64,000 nucleotides of DNA from the NCBI GenBank assembly GCA_023958085.1, contig JAMLGI010000003.1:124001-188000 (forward strand), read 5' to 3'. How positions within the stretch are numbered: position 1 is the first letter of the stretch; each line of letters begins with the position of its first letter. The position numbers were made by a program, and so were the translations under genes. Origin of the DNA: Solirubrobacterales bacterium (GTDB lineage Bacteria > Actinomycetota > Thermoleophilia > Solirubrobacterales > 70-9). Positions 7,451 through 16,300 of the stretch are shown piece after piece. The notes beneath the pieces were generated by a model. That model searched no databases. It saw only the letters and a list, made by a program, of their open reading frames with translations, and had not been told where the DNA came from.

Positions 7451-9618
7451 CGTGCGTCCTCCCTGTACTCGAGATGGAATATGTCGTGCCGGTCGATCCA
7501 GACCCGGCGGTCGGGCGGGATCGGAAAGGTCGTGGCCGCCGCTTCGATGATCGCGGGGCCCTCGATCGCATGCCCGTTTCGGACCTCCTCCATCGCGTAG
7601 ATGTCGGTCTCGGTGAAGCCGGGCTCGCGACCGGGGGTCGCGGGCCAGTAGACGCTACGGGTTCCCTTGACCGGGGGCGAGCCGGTGACGGTCGGGATGT
7701 CGACCAGTTTCGGTTTCTCGGCCGGCACCCGACCGCGGACCACCGCCTGGGTGACCAGGTAGCCGAGTTCCGGCGACTTGGCCGAGGCCGCGTACAGGCG
7801 GCCGTAGGCCTGCTCGAAAGCGGCGATCAGATTCTGCACCTGGTCTGCCGTCTCGAGCGCCGGAACGGCCGAATCGATCTCGATGTCGTTGAGCTGTCCG
7901 TAGTACTGCATCCGGACCGAGTGGGTGTACTCGATCTGCCCGGGCTCGTATCCGGACTTGGCGAACTCCCCGGCCACCCGGCCCTCCAGCTCCCGCCAGG
8001 CGGCGGTGATCATCGCCCCCATGCCCGCGGTCATCTCGGGCGGGTAGCTCGGCAGGATCGGCAGGTCGACGCTGCGGTCGTAGCGGTACTCGAAGTCGGC
8101 GCAGGCGCAGCCGAAGGCGCTGAACCCGGCAGCCCAGGCCGGGACCAGCACATCCGTGTACGGAACCCCGGCGGTGTACCCGGCGACATGCAGCGGTCCG
8201 CCCCCGCCGTAACAGAGCAGCGTGTACTCGGCCGGTGAGTAGCCCTTGCCCAGCACCCGGCCGACCGCCTCCTGCCGGAGGGTGGTTTCGAACAGGTCGA
8301 TCACCCCGGCGGCCCCCTCCTCGACCGGCAGGCCGAGCGGCCCGGAAACCTGGCTCTCGATCGCGTGACGGGCCCGTTCCACGTCCAGGTCGACCTCGCC
8401 GCCGAGGAAGTACTCCGGGTTCAGCCGGCCGAGCACCAGGTTCAGGTCGGTAACCGTCACCGTCTCCACTCCGCCCTCGGGCCAGGAGACACCGATACTG
8501 GCTCCGGCCGACTCGGGCCCCAGCTCGGGCCGACCCGAGCTGGGGTCGAGTCGCACGTAGGAGCCACAGCCGGCACCGAGCGAATCGATCTTCACCAGCG
8601 GCATGTTCAGCACGAACCGGGCCATGTCCGGGGTCGGGGTCACCTCGAACCGGCCGTCGGTGATCAGGGCGATGTCGAAACTGGTGCCGCCGATGTCGGT
8701 GCAGAGAATGTTGCTCCGGTCGATCCTTCCGGCCAGCCAGTCGGCCCCGACCACCCCGCCGATCGGGCCCGAAACGAGCGTGGTTCCGAGCTGGTCGGCC
8801 TCGATCGAGACGGTTCCACCGTGGCTCGACATCACCCGCAACTCGAACTCGGCTCCTGCCTCGCGAGTAGCGGCCCGGACCGCACGCAGGGTGTTCCGGG
8901 ACGGCTCGGCGGCGTAGGCCTCGATCAGGGTCGAGTTGAGCCGGGGCAGGTCCCGCCGGGTCGGGTAGAGCCGGCTGGAGAGAAAGACCTTGACCGCGTC
9001 CCCGGCCGAACCGCCGTTGTATGCGGCGAGTTCCTCGGACAGGATCTCGGCGACCGCCTCCTCGTGGGCGCCGTTGCGGTAACTGAAAAGCAGCGAGACC
9101 ACGATCGCATCAACCCGCTCGGCCATCAGGTGCCGGACGGCCTCCCGCACATCCTCTTCCCGCAGCGGCAGGACCTCGGTCCCGTAGACGTCGAACCTGC
9201 CCCGGACCCCCATGCAGCGGGAGCGGGGAACCAGCGGTTCGTTGTGGAAATGAGTCGCGACGTGAAGCCGGTCTCCGTAGGAGTACCCGAGATAGGTCTG
9301 GATCGCCCGTTCCATCCTGAGCGCGTCCTCCTGGCCGGCGGTGACGATCACCCCCACCCTGAGGCCGGTCCGGGACAGCAGCCGGTTGAGCATCGCGGTC
9401 CCGCTGTAGACCCCTGACCGGATCCCCGGGAAGGCCGCCTCGACCGTCGTCCCCCACTGCTCCAGGGCGTCCCGGGAGGAACGCATGAAGCCGATCGATT
9501 CATCTTCCGGGGTGGTTCTCGCCTTGCCGATCGAAAACGCGCCGGTTTCATCGACCACGAAGGTGTCGGTCATGGTTCCACCGGCATCGATAGCAAGAAC
9601 CCTGGGGGTGCGCCGCAT
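7447..9618 (-). CDS. Acetone-carboxylase-type beta subunit (HyuA, ATPase subunit)
   Basis: 723 residues. The N-terminus VLAIDAGGTMTDTFVVDE is the ASKHA-type phosphate loop of the hydantoinase A/oxoprolinase family; CTDIGGTSFDIALI (about residues 310-323) is the second nucleotide motif. Length fits the beta subunit of acetone carboxylase (about 717). A strong ribosome site GGAGGAGG precedes ATG 9618. It is the first gene of a two-gene operon with the fused alpha-gamma subunit at 7450. Families of this kind activate acetone, acetophenone or hydantoin-like substrates with ATP; the gamma domain next door favours a ketone carboxylase. Confidence 0.87.
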   Translation of the reverse strand: MRRTPRVLAIDAGGTMTDTFVVDETGAFSIGKARTTPEDESIGFMRSSRDALEQWGTTVEAAFPGIRSGVYSGTAMLNRLLSRTGLRVGVIVTAGQEDALRMERAIQTYLGYSYGDRLHVATHFHNEPLVPRSRCMGVRGRFDVYGTEVLPLREEDVREAVRHLMAERVDAIVVSLLFSYRNGAHEEAVAEILSEELAAYNGGSAGDAVKVFLSSRLYPTRRDLPRLNSTLIEAYAAEPSRNTLRAVRAATREAGAEFELRVMSSHGGTVSIEADQLGTTLVSGPIGGVVGADWLAGRIDRSNILCTDIGGTSFDIALITDGRFEVTPTPDMARFVLNMPLVKIDSLGAGCGSYVRLDPSSGRPELGPESAGASIGVSWPEGGVETVTVTDLNLVLGRLNPEYFLGGEVDLDVERARHAIESQVSGPLGLPVEEGAAGVIDLFETTLRQEAVGRVLGKGYSPAEYTLLCYGGGGPLHVAGYTAGVPYTDVLVPAWAAGFSAFGCACADFEYRYDRSVDLPILPSYPPEMTAGMGAMITAAWRELEGRVAGEFAKSGYEPGQIEYTHSVRMQYYGQLNDIEIDSAVPALETADQVQNLIAAFEQAYGRLYAASAKSPELGYLVTQAVVRGRVPAEKPKLVDIPTVTGSPPVKGTRSVYWPATPGREPGFTETDIYAMEEVRNGHAIEGPAIIEAAATTFPIPPDRRVWIDRHDIFHLEYREDAR

Positions 9619-9779
9619 TGAAGCCTCCTCCGTCCGTTCGGGCCAACGGGCCGGAACGGATGATTCCGGGTCCCTCGACTCCTGATGTCCGGACCCTATC
9701 CGCGGGAAACGATCGGCTGAAAATCATGCGGTCGCCTACGGGTGTCGACCACGGTTTTTCACCTAATCCGGGGCAACGG

Positions 9780-9802
9780 GGCCTGGCGGAAGCAGCCAGG
9801 CC
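9780..9802. promoter_or_regulatory. Perfect 8-bp inverted repeat abutting the -10 box of the MBL-fold gene
   Basis: GGCCTGGC (9780-9787), seven bases, GCCAGGCC (9795-9802). It ends one base before the TAGGGT -10 box at 9804-9809, the position expected of an operator covering the promoter spacer. Confidence 0.35.
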
Positions 9803-9815
9803 CTAGGGTGGGCGG

Positions 9816-10718
9816 ATGAGCAGTCGGGCCGACACGAAGCCGCTCGAAACGCCGCTTCCCGGCGGCCACAGCGACGCCACCGTGGTGGTCGAACCGGTGA
9901 TCACCGGCAGCTTTACGGTGCCGCAACCGGTCCGCTCAAGCCCCGAGGGTCCGCTCCGCGTCCCCGCCCTGCTCCGGGCAGCCCGCGGCAAACGGACCAC
10001 CCAGCCGGTGCCGGCATTCCTGATCCGGCATCCCGGGGCGGGACCGCTGCTGGTCGACACCGGGATCCACTCTTCGGTCGCCGGGAATCCGGTCCGGAAC
10101 CTCGGCCGTCTGGAAAATTGGTTCTACAGGCCACGGCTCGAACCCGGCCGGGACCTGGCGAGTCAGTTGCGGGAGAAGGAAGTCGAGCCGTCCTCGATCG
10201 GCCTCGTCCTGATGACGCATCTGCATCTCGATCACGCCTCGGCAGTCACCGACTTCCCCGACGCAACCTTTGTCGTCGATGCGAAGGAGTGGCGGGAAGC
10301 CAACCGCCCACTCCCGTGGAGCAGGGGCTACCGACGTAACCATTTCAACCATCCCTTCGACTTCCGGACGGTCTCGTTCGAAAGGGCGACGGCAGTGCCG
10401 TACGGCGGTCTTGACCGGACCATCGACCTGTTCGGCGACGGGTCGGTCCGACTGGTGGCAACCCCCGGTGACACGGTCGGTCACCAGTCGGTGCTGGTCA
10501 GGCTGAAGGATCGCCCCATGCTGATCGGCGGTGACGCCACCTACCTGAACTCCCAGTTCGAACCGGATGCGGACCAGCCGGGCGTGATGGCCGACCCGGA
10601 AGGCCATCGTCGCAGCCTGGAAGAGATCCGCCGGTTTCGCAGCCGGTTTCCGGAGGCCGTGATCACCCCCGGGCACGACGTCGATTTCTACCGGTCGCTG
10701 CCGGAGCGGTTCGAGTAA
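9816..10718 (+). CDS. MBL-fold metallohydrolase (lactonase-like)
   Basis: 300 residues. The metallo-beta-lactamase metal motif HLHLDH is at about residues 130-135, the later ligands are His in TVGHQSVLV and Asp in IGGDATY, and a final His lies in TPGHDVDF. The overall arrangement resembles N-acyl-homoserine lactonases (AiiA type) rather than glyoxalases. No signal peptide is seen, so it is cytoplasmic. The TAGGGT box (9804-9809) is 6 bases before the ATG, suggesting a leaderless mRNA. The substrate is not determinable; a lactone is plausible. Confidence 0.83.
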   Translation: MSSRADTKPLETPLPGGHSDATVVVEPVITGSFTVPQPVRSSPEGPLRVPALLRAARGKRTTQPVPAFLIRHPGAGPLLVDTGIHSSVAGNPVRNLGRLENWFYRPRLEPGRDLASQLREKEVEPSSIGLVLMTHLHLDHASAVTDFPDATFVVDAKEWREANRPLPWSRGYRRNHFNHPFDFRTVSFERATAVPYGGLDRTIDLFGDGSVRLVATPGDTVGHQSVLVRLKDRPMLIGGDATYLNSQFEPDADQPGVMADPEGHRRSLEEIRRFRSRFPEAVITPGHDVDFYRSLPERFE

Positions 10719-10781
10719 CCGCCAGACCGACTGGACCACCGGACCGACCGCACGCCACACGACCGTCTAGATTCGACTCCG

Positions 10782-11717
10782 ATGCTGGTTGCAGCAGTCC
10801 AGATGGAGGTCCGGCCGGGGAACGTCCAGGCGAACCTGGAGAGCGCGGAGCGCCTCGCCCGGGATGCGGCCGCGTCCGGGGCGGAGCTGATCGCACTGCC
10901 CGAGTTCTTCACCACCGGAGCGGCCTTCCTGCCCGAGCTGGCCGACGGCTCGCTGCCACCGGACGGTGAGGCGACACGGATGCTGACCCGGGTGGCCGCG
11001 GAGTGCGGAGTCTTCCTCGGTGGCTCCTTCCTCTGCCGGGATGCCGATCTCGAGGTCCGCAACGCATTCCTCCTGGCCGGACCGGACGGCAGGGTCCTCG
11101 GCCGACACGACAAGGACCTGCCGACCATGTGGGAGAACGCCCTCTATGTCGGCGGCAGCGATGACGGGTTGATCGAGGCGGGGGATCTCACGTTCGGGGC
11201 CGCGGTCTGCTGGGAGTTCATGCGCCGACCGACGGTGGAACGGCTCCGCGGCCGGGTCGATCTGGTCGTCGGTGGTTCCAACTGGTGGTCGATCCCGGAG
11301 TGGCCCCCGGCCGGGATCACCCGCCGGATGGAGCGGGCGAATGCGTACCGGGCGGTCGCCGCCCCGGCGAGCTTCGGACGGCTGGTCGGGGCCCCGGTCG
11401 TTCACGGGGCGATCTGCGGCGAGTTCAGATGCCCGATGCCGGAGTTTCCCCGGTTTCAGTACCGCGGCCGGTTTCAGGGTGGTGCCCTGATCGCCGATGC
11501 GGAGGGTCGGATCCTCGCCCGGCGCGGCGTGAACGAAGGCGAGGGTTTCGTGACCGCCGAGATCGATCCACGACGGGTGGAGCCGGCCGATCCGGTCCCC
11601 TCCCGTTACTGGATGCACGGCCGCGGGCTGCTCCCGGCGATCGTCTGGAACACCCAGCGGATCCTCGGTCGCCGTTGGTATCGGGCGAACGTCCGGGGTC
11701 GGTCTCCCGTCCGCTGA
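10782..11717 (+). CDS. Carbon-nitrogen hydrolase (nitrilase superfamily)
   Basis: 311 residues. The Glu-Lys-Cys catalytic triad is visible: ALPEFF (Glu about 42), HDKDLPTMWEN (Lys about 108) and AVCWEF (Cys about 145). The enzyme would hydrolyse an amide or nitrile through a thioester. The C-terminus carries extra Arg-rich residues. TAGATT (10768-10773) is 8 bases before the ATG, so the gene is probably leaderless. The MBL-fold gene upstream ends 63 bases earlier on the same strand, but this gene has its own promoter-like box. Confidence 0.85.
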   Translation: MLVAAVQMEVRPGNVQANLESAERLARDAAASGAELIALPEFFTTGAAFLPELADGSLPPDGEATRMLTRVAAECGVFLGGSFLCRDADLEVRNAFLLAGPDGRVLGRHDKDLPTMWENALYVGGSDDGLIEAGDLTFGAAVCWEFMRRPTVERLRGRVDLVVGGSNWWSIPEWPPAGITRRMERANAYRAVAAPASFGRLVGAPVVHGAICGEFRCPMPEFPRFQYRGRFQGGALIADAEGRILARRGVNEGEGFVTAEIDPRRVEPADPVPSRYWMHGRGLLPAIVWNTQRILGRRWYRANVRGRSPVR

Positions 11718-11735
11718 GCGCCCCGGCGGGCCGGA

Positions 11736-12872
11736 CTAGAGCGCCTTCTCGTACAGCCGGTACTTCTTGGTGACCCTGCCGCCCATCCCCTCCAGGGCAC
11801 GGTTCATCGGCTCGTTCGTCTCCAGGATCCAGCCGGCCTCGCCCGCCATCACCCCGTCCGGGTCGCAGTTGTTCATGTGCTTCACGTAGAGGGCGGCGGC
11901 CACACCGGTGTGCTGGTAGGCCTTCTTCACCCCGAGCGCCAGGATCCGGACCGTGTCGATCTTCCGCTTTCCACGCAGGAAGCGGAGCCAGCCCAGCGGC
12001 AGGATCCGGCCGTTCATCTTCGCCAGCACCTGGTTGATGTCGGGCAGGGTGAGGGCTGCCCCGACCACCTCGCCGTCCTCCTTCTCGGCGATCATCGCCC
12101 AGTCCTCGTCGATCACCAGTTTCAGGGTCTTGGCGTGGAACTCCACCTCGTCCTCGGTGATCGGCACGAAACCCCAGTTGTCACCCCAGGCCTCGTTGTA
12201 GACCTCATGGAAGCGGGCCATCTCGCCGGCCATGTCGCTGCGGCGCATCCCGCGGATCGTGATCCCGTGTTCATCCAGACTCTTCTGGGCAGCCTCATGG
12301 ATCGCCGGATGGAATTTGAGTCCCTCCTTCAGCTTGCCCATCTCGAGATGCCACATGAGCAGATCCATCGCCTTGGTGAAACCGTTCGCCTCGACCAGCC
12401 CGTGGACGTACTCCTGGTGGGAGTTCTCGAGGATCACCGGCCGGTGGTCGAAACCCTCGATCTGGATGCCGAGCTCATCGTTGGTGGTGAAGTCCATCGG
12501 TCCGACCACCCGGTCACGCCCCTTGCCGGCAAGCCACTCGCAGCCGGTTTCGAGCAGGGCCCTGGCGACTTCCGGGTCGTTCACCGTCTCGAAAAATCCG
12601 AACTGACCGTCGTTGCCGCCCCGGTACTCGTCCCACCTCTGGTCGATCTGGGCGCTGATCCGGCCAACCGGTTCCCCGCCAAGTTCGGCGTAGAAGAGTT
12701 CGACCTCGGCGTGATCGAAGTACGGGTTCTTCCTGCGGTTGAGGAACTCCATCCGATCCATGATCAGCGGTGGCACCCACTGCGGGTGTCCACGATGGAC
12801 CGCAAACGGAACCTTGACGAAGCGCTTCAGGTCCCGGCGGTTTTCGACCCGGTGAATCTGGAGATCTGGCAT
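11736..12872 (-). CDS. GNAT-fold N-acyltransferase, candidate bacterial ceramide synthase
   Basis: 378 residues. N-terminal half: VPFAVHRGHPQWVPPLIMDR and PYFDHAEVELFYAELGG, then GQFGFFE, a pattern of the long GNAT-like proteins often found near bacterial sphingolipid genes. A second acyltransferase-like domain lies at about residues 195-375 (MIAEKEDGEVVGAALTLPD, LGVKKAYQHTGVAAALYVKH). The gene is divergent from the serine-palmitoyltransferase-like enzyme at 12952 with only 79 bases between starts, which supports a joint role in sphingoid acylation; that function is inference. TAGCTT (complement of 12879-12884) is 6 bases before the ATG, so it looks leaderless. Confidence 0.7.
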   Translation of the reverse strand: MPDLQIHRVENRRDLKRFVKVPFAVHRGHPQWVPPLIMDRMEFLNRRKNPYFDHAEVELFYAELGGEPVGRISAQIDQRWDEYRGGNDGQFGFFETVNDPEVARALLETGCEWLAGKGRDRVVGPMDFTTNDELGIQIEGFDHRPVILENSHQEYVHGLVEANGFTKAMDLLMWHLEMGKLKEGLKFHPAIHEAAQKSLDEHGITIRGMRRSDMAGEMARFHEVYNEAWGDNWGFVPITEDEVEFHAKTLKLVIDEDWAMIAEKEDGEVVGAALTLPDINQVLAKMNGRILPLGWLRFLRGKRKIDTVRILALGVKKAYQHTGVAAALYVKHMNNCDPDGVMAGEAGWILETNEPMNRALEGMGGRVTKKYRLYEKAL

Positions 12873-12951
12873 GGAGTCAAGCTACCGCAGCACCTGCGGA
12901 AGTGGAGGGTGCCGGGGCAGGCCCCGGCCGACGGTCTGACAGACTCCGCCC

Positions 12952-14208
12952 ATGACCGAAACCGCCGCGGGCCCGATCGACCTGTTCGAGAAGGTCAGAA
13001 ACCATGACCGTCGCGAACAGCTCGAAGCGGCAAACGCCGCCGACCTCAACCCGTACTTCCGCCTGCTCACCTCGCAGGCCGGCCCGGTGGTCGAGATGGA
13101 GGGGCGCGAGACGATCATGCTCGGCTCGAACAACTACCTCGGTCTGACCGGCGACGAACGGGTCAAGCAGGCGGCCCGGGACGCACTCGACACCTACGGC
13201 ACCGGGGTCACCGGCTCCCGGCTGCTGAACGGCACCACCCCGATTCACGTTGAACTGGAGGAGGAACTGGCCGCCTGGATGAACACCGAGCAGGCGATCG
13301 TCTTCTCGACCGGGTATCAGTCGAATCTGGGCTGCCTGCAGGCGATCCTCGGCCCCGAGGACACGGTGATCTGCGACTCCGGGGACCACGCCTCGGTGCT
13401 GGACGGCCTCAAGCTCTCCGGAGCCAAGCTCCGTCCCTTCCGCCACAACCAGACCGAAAAGCTGGAGAAGATGCTGCAGCGGGCCCAGAGCGACGGTGGC
13501 GGGATCCTGGTCGTGGTCGACGGGGTCTACTCGATGGAAGGCGACCTGCCCGACCTGCCGCGGGTGGTTGAGCTGTCCCGGCACTACGGGGCCCGGATCA
13601 TGGTCGACGAGGCCCACGGGGTCGGGGTTCTCGGGGCCCGCGGGGCCGGTGCCACCGAGCTCTACGGGCTCGAGGACCAGGTCGACCTGCGGATGGGGAC
13701 CTTCTCCAAGAGCCTCGCCTCCTGCGGCGGATTCATCGCCGGCAGCGCCGAGGTGATCGAGTACCTGCGGATCACCTCACGGGCCTTCATCTTCAGCGCC
13801 TCCGGGGTGCCGGCCGCAGTGGGCGCCGCCCTGGCCGCGGTCAAGATCTGCCGCAGCGAAGGTCCGGCCCTCTACAAGCGGCTGCTTGAGAACGCCGAGT
13901 ATCTGCGTCACGGATTCGAGGATCTCGGACTGCGGGTGGTCCAGCCCGGCCGGATGCCGGACGGCTCGGTGGCTACCACCCCGGTGGTGCCGGTGGTGAT
14001 CGGGGAGGACTGGCAGGCGATCCTGGTCTGGAAGGCGCTCTACGACGCCGGGGTCTACACCAATGTGGCGATCCACCCGGCGGTCCCGCACGGAGCCGCC
14101 CTGCTCCGCACCAGCCTGATGGCCACCCACGAAAGGGAGCATCTGGACCGGGCCCTGGAGATCACCGCTGAGGTGATCAAGCAGTTCGACGGACTCACCA
14201 ACGCCTGA
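12952..14208 (+). CDS. Alpha-oxoamine synthase, serine palmitoyltransferase-like (PLP-dependent)
   Basis: 418 residues of the AOS family (KBL, BioF, ALAS, SPT). LGSNNYLGLTGDERV is near residue 60, TGSRLLNGT near 85, the PLP-contacting MVDEAHGVGVLG near 222-233 and the Schiff-base Lys in TFSKSLASCGGF near residue 249. The spacing and the SRAFIFSAS motif agree with SPT or 2-amino-3-ketobutyrate ligase; SPT is favoured by the divergent GNAT neighbour at 12872. It would condense serine (or glycine) with an acyl-CoA. A CAGACT box (12940-12945) 6 bases before the ATG suggests a leaderless or very short leader. Confidence 0.8.
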   Translation: MTETAAGPIDLFEKVRNHDRREQLEAANAADLNPYFRLLTSQAGPVVEMEGRETIMLGSNNYLGLTGDERVKQAARDALDTYGTGVTGSRLLNGTTPIHVELEEELAAWMNTEQAIVFSTGYQSNLGCLQAILGPEDTVICDSGDHASVLDGLKLSGAKLRPFRHNQTEKLEKMLQRAQSDGGGILVVVDGVYSMEGDLPDLPRVVELSRHYGARIMVDEAHGVGVLGARGAGATELYGLEDQVDLRMGTFSKSLASCGGFIAGSAEVIEYLRITSRAFIFSASGVPAAVGAALAAVKICRSEGPALYKRLLENAEYLRHGFEDLGLRVVQPGRMPDGSVATTPVVPVVIGEDWQAILVWKALYDAGVYTNVAIHPAVPHGAALLRTSLMATHEREHLDRALEITAEVIKQFDGLTNA

Positions 14209-14229
14209 CGCCAGCCCCGGGTGGCAGAC

Positions 14230-14261
14230 CCCGGCCGCCGGCCCTGGGACCCGCGGCCGGG
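14230..14261. terminator. Bidirectional hairpin between convergent genes
   Basis: CCCGGCCGC (14230-14238) and GCGGCCGGG (14253-14261) form a perfect 9-bp stem with a 14-base loop between the ends of the AOS gene and the binding-protein gene. There is no T-tract, so termination is inferred from position. Confidence 0.5.
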
Positions 14262-14276
14262 AACCGGTTCCGGGGT

Positions 14277-15608
14277 TCAGCCGCTCTTGCCCCGGGCGGC
14301 CGTGACCAGCGCCGCCGACGGCTCGACCACCTGCAGCGGCTTGAAGCTCGCACCGGCCCGGGAAATGGTGACCGGGCCCTTGTCCGGATCGCCGGTGTCG
14401 GTGATCGTGAAGTCCCCGATGATGCCGTCGCTCACCTTCAGTCCGGCGAGGGCAGCGGCGACCTTCCCCCGGTCAAGCCCGGCCGACCCGATCGTGTCCA
14501 GCAGAACCCGGGCGGCCTGCCCCGCATACGGAGCGTAGATCTCGACCGGCTCCGAGCCGACCTTCGCCTGGAGCTGCTTCACGAACTGCTTGCCGGGCCC
14601 GGGCAGAAGTTCGGGCGCCCGGCCGGGAACCGACGCAAACATGCCTTTCGCCGCGGCCTGCCCGGCCTCGTCGATGGTTGCCTGCTGGGCGAAACCGTCC
14701 GGCGCCAGCAGCGCCACCTTGCCGTCGTTGGGGCCGAGAACCGCCACCTTGTCCTTGATCAGACGGCCACCGTTCTGCTCGGTGAGCCCCGCCAGAAGCA
14801 CCGCATCCGGGTCGGAAGCGGCAACCTTCTTCATCAACGCGGTGTAGTTGTCGGCCTCGGGGTCCCATTCGAGCTGGTCACTGACCGTGACGCCCGCCGG
14901 CCCGGCGGCGTTCACGAAGGTTGCGGCCTGCCCGATCGAGGTGTCGTCACCCGCGGCGTTGAGGACGGCGACCCTCTTCATGTTGTTGGTGGCAGCGAAG
15001 GTGGCGAGCGCGGCTCCCTGGGCGGCATCGTTCGGAACCACCCTCGCGTAGTTGCGTTTTCCACTCGGATAGAGCGAGCCGGGCTGGCCGTCGCTGCATG
15101 AGTCGGCTGTCTGGGTGAGGCAGATCGCGGTGTTGCCGGGAGAGACCATCGCCAGCCCGCCTCCGTCAGCCTCGTTGAGGGTCGGGATCATCACCTGGGC
15201 GCAGCCTGAGTTGTAAGTCCCGACCACGCCGATCACGCTGCTGTCGTCGCTGTATGCGGTGGCGTTGTCACGGCAGATCTCCTCGTCCCAGAGTCCGGTT
15301 TCGGCGTCCGAGTCGTCGCAGGCCTGAAACCCGATCGTCGCCTCGCCCGCCTTCCATCCGGCGTCGTCGAGTACCTGGGTGATCGCCTCGTTCATCTGTG
15401 CCGACCGGGCCTTCGAGTCCCCCTGCAGCGGCAGGTCGGAGACGATCAGGGCGTCCGGGGAACCGCCGCCGCCGAAGGCCACATCGCCGCAGTTGGCGAG
15501 ATCGAGGCCGGCCACCTTGTCGCTTTCCCCCGACCCACCGCCGCAGGCAGCGATCACGACCGCAATCGTTCCGAGGGCAACCAGGCCCGTCACCAGTTTG
15601 ATTCGCAT
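14277..15608 (-). CDS. Branched-chain amino-acid-type ABC substrate-binding lipoprotein (LivJ-like)
   Basis: 443 residues from ATG 15608, chosen because GGGAGAG (complement of 15618-15624) sits 9 bases upstream; a GTG six bases earlier would be too close. The signal peptide ends in a lipobox (VIAAC). The domain is Peripla_BP_6: ALIVSDLPLQGDSKARS near the N-terminus, then VIGVVGTYNSGCAQVMIPTLNE, and VAVLNAAGDDTSIGQAATF in the second lobe. No permease or ATPase genes are adjacent, so it is an orphan binding protein serving a transporter encoded elsewhere, or a sensor. Confidence 0.85.
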   Translation of the reverse strand: MRIKLVTGLVALGTIAVVIAACGGGSGESDKVAGLDLANCGDVAFGGGGSPDALIVSDLPLQGDSKARSAQMNEAITQVLDDAGWKAGEATIGFQACDDSDAETGLWDEEICRDNATAYSDDSSVIGVVGTYNSGCAQVMIPTLNEADGGGLAMVSPGNTAICLTQTADSCSDGQPGSLYPSGKRNYARVVPNDAAQGAALATFAATNNMKRVAVLNAAGDDTSIGQAATFVNAAGPAGVTVSDQLEWDPEADNYTALMKKVAASDPDAVLLAGLTEQNGGRLIKDKVAVLGPNDGKVALLAPDGFAQQATIDEAGQAAAKGMFASVPGRAPELLPGPGKQFVKQLQAKVGSEPVEIYAPYAGQAARVLLDTIGSAGLDRGKVAAALAGLKVSDGIIGDFTITDTGDPDKGPVTISRAGASFKPLQVVEPSAALVTAARGKSG

Positions 15609-15779
15609 CGACACGATCTCTCCCGTCTGTTCAGGTTCCTCAGGTGGCAGTAGTGGTCACAGGGAACTCCGACCAACTCCGGCCCTCGTCCACCGAGCCT
15701 ACCGCCGCCTGCCGACGTTCCCCCGAAACGGGCCGAACGGAAAATCCTGCTCCTTGCGACTTCTCTCTCCCGCGAACGG
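15609..15779. other. Intergenic region upstream of the LivJ-like gene
   Basis: No gene is seen. It carries the ribosome site of the minus-strand binding-protein gene at its left end; I see no convincing repeat or RNA structure before the mIHF promoter. Confidence 0.5.
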
Positions 15780-15808
15780 TTGACTCCTGTGTGGCCTGAC
15801 CCTAGGTT
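15780..15808 (+). promoter_or_regulatory. Sigma70-type promoter of the mIHF gene
   Basis: TTGACT (15780-15785), a 17-base spacer and TAGGTT (15803-15808). This is a near-consensus housekeeping promoter, predicting transcription start near 15815 and a leader of about 120 bases. Confidence 0.7.
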
Positions 15809-15934
15809 GCTCATAGCGCCCCGGTCGGACTGAGTCCCGGCCGCGGGCCGGGAGAGGTCCGTCGGTCTGGAAAGCCGACAGCAGTTCCCGTTTGCGATAC
15901 CAGTCGAAGTCAAACCCCGGAGGGAGGACCGTTA
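15809..15934 (+). other. Structured 5' leader of the mIHF gene
   Basis: The leader holds a 7-bp stem CCCGGCC/GGCCGGG with a 3-base loop (15836-15852), a nearby GTCGG/CCGAC stem, and a strong ribosome site GGAGGGAGG before ATG 15935. GGTCC in the middle could pair with GGACC beside the ribosome site. It is not a riboswitch class I recognise. Confidence 0.45.
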
Positions 15935-16273
15935 ATGGAAGCAACCGTCACCGCCGCCTCAGTGTCCGCCGGCACCACCCAGGTCCCGCAGCACATGCAG
16001 GCGCTGGCTCATGCGAACCGTGTTCGGCTGGCGAGGGCCGGGCTGAAGCGGGAGATCGGCCACGGCCGGACCACCGCCGCGCAGGTGATCGAGGACTGTC
16101 CGTGGGAAGCCGAAAGCATGGGTCTGGGGGAACTCCTCCGCAGCCAGCCGCGCTGGGGCGGGACCCGCACCAGGCGCCTGCTCGGTTCGACCGGCCTGAC
16201 CGAGAACAAGCGGATCGACGCCTTGACCGACCGCCAGCGCTCGATCCTGGTTTCGCGCCTGCGGCCGAACTGA
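15935..16273 (+). CDS. mihF: Actinobacterial integration host factor (mIHF-type nucleoid protein)
   Basis: 112 residues. After a 22-residue leader the protein follows the mIHF pattern: an Ala/Arg-rich helix (HANRVRLARAGLKREI), HGRTTAAQVIED, a MxLGELL segment, then the helix-two-turn-helix LLRSQPRWGGTRTRRLL and the ending KRIDALTDRQRSILVSRL. mIHF binds and bends DNA and is a core nucleoid protein confined to Actinobacteria. In many actinobacteria the gene sits beside gmk; here it stands alone with its own promoter and a long leader. The match is by eye against remembered mycobacterial mIHF. Confidence 0.82.
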   Translation: MEATVTAASVSAGTTQVPQHMQALAHANRVRLARAGLKREIGHGRTTAAQVIEDCPWEAESMGLGELLRSQPRWGGTRTRRLLGSTGLTENKRIDALTDRQRSILVSRLRPN

Positions 16274-16300
16274 CCTCGATGGCAGACGGGCGGTTCCGGG

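Noticed and set aside
5912-7600. A 562-codon plus-strand open frame across the hyuB gene
   Set aside because: It lies opposite a well-supported 931-residue enzyme; the translation is Arg/Gly/Asp-rich without domains. Long antisense frames are expected in DNA this GC-rich.
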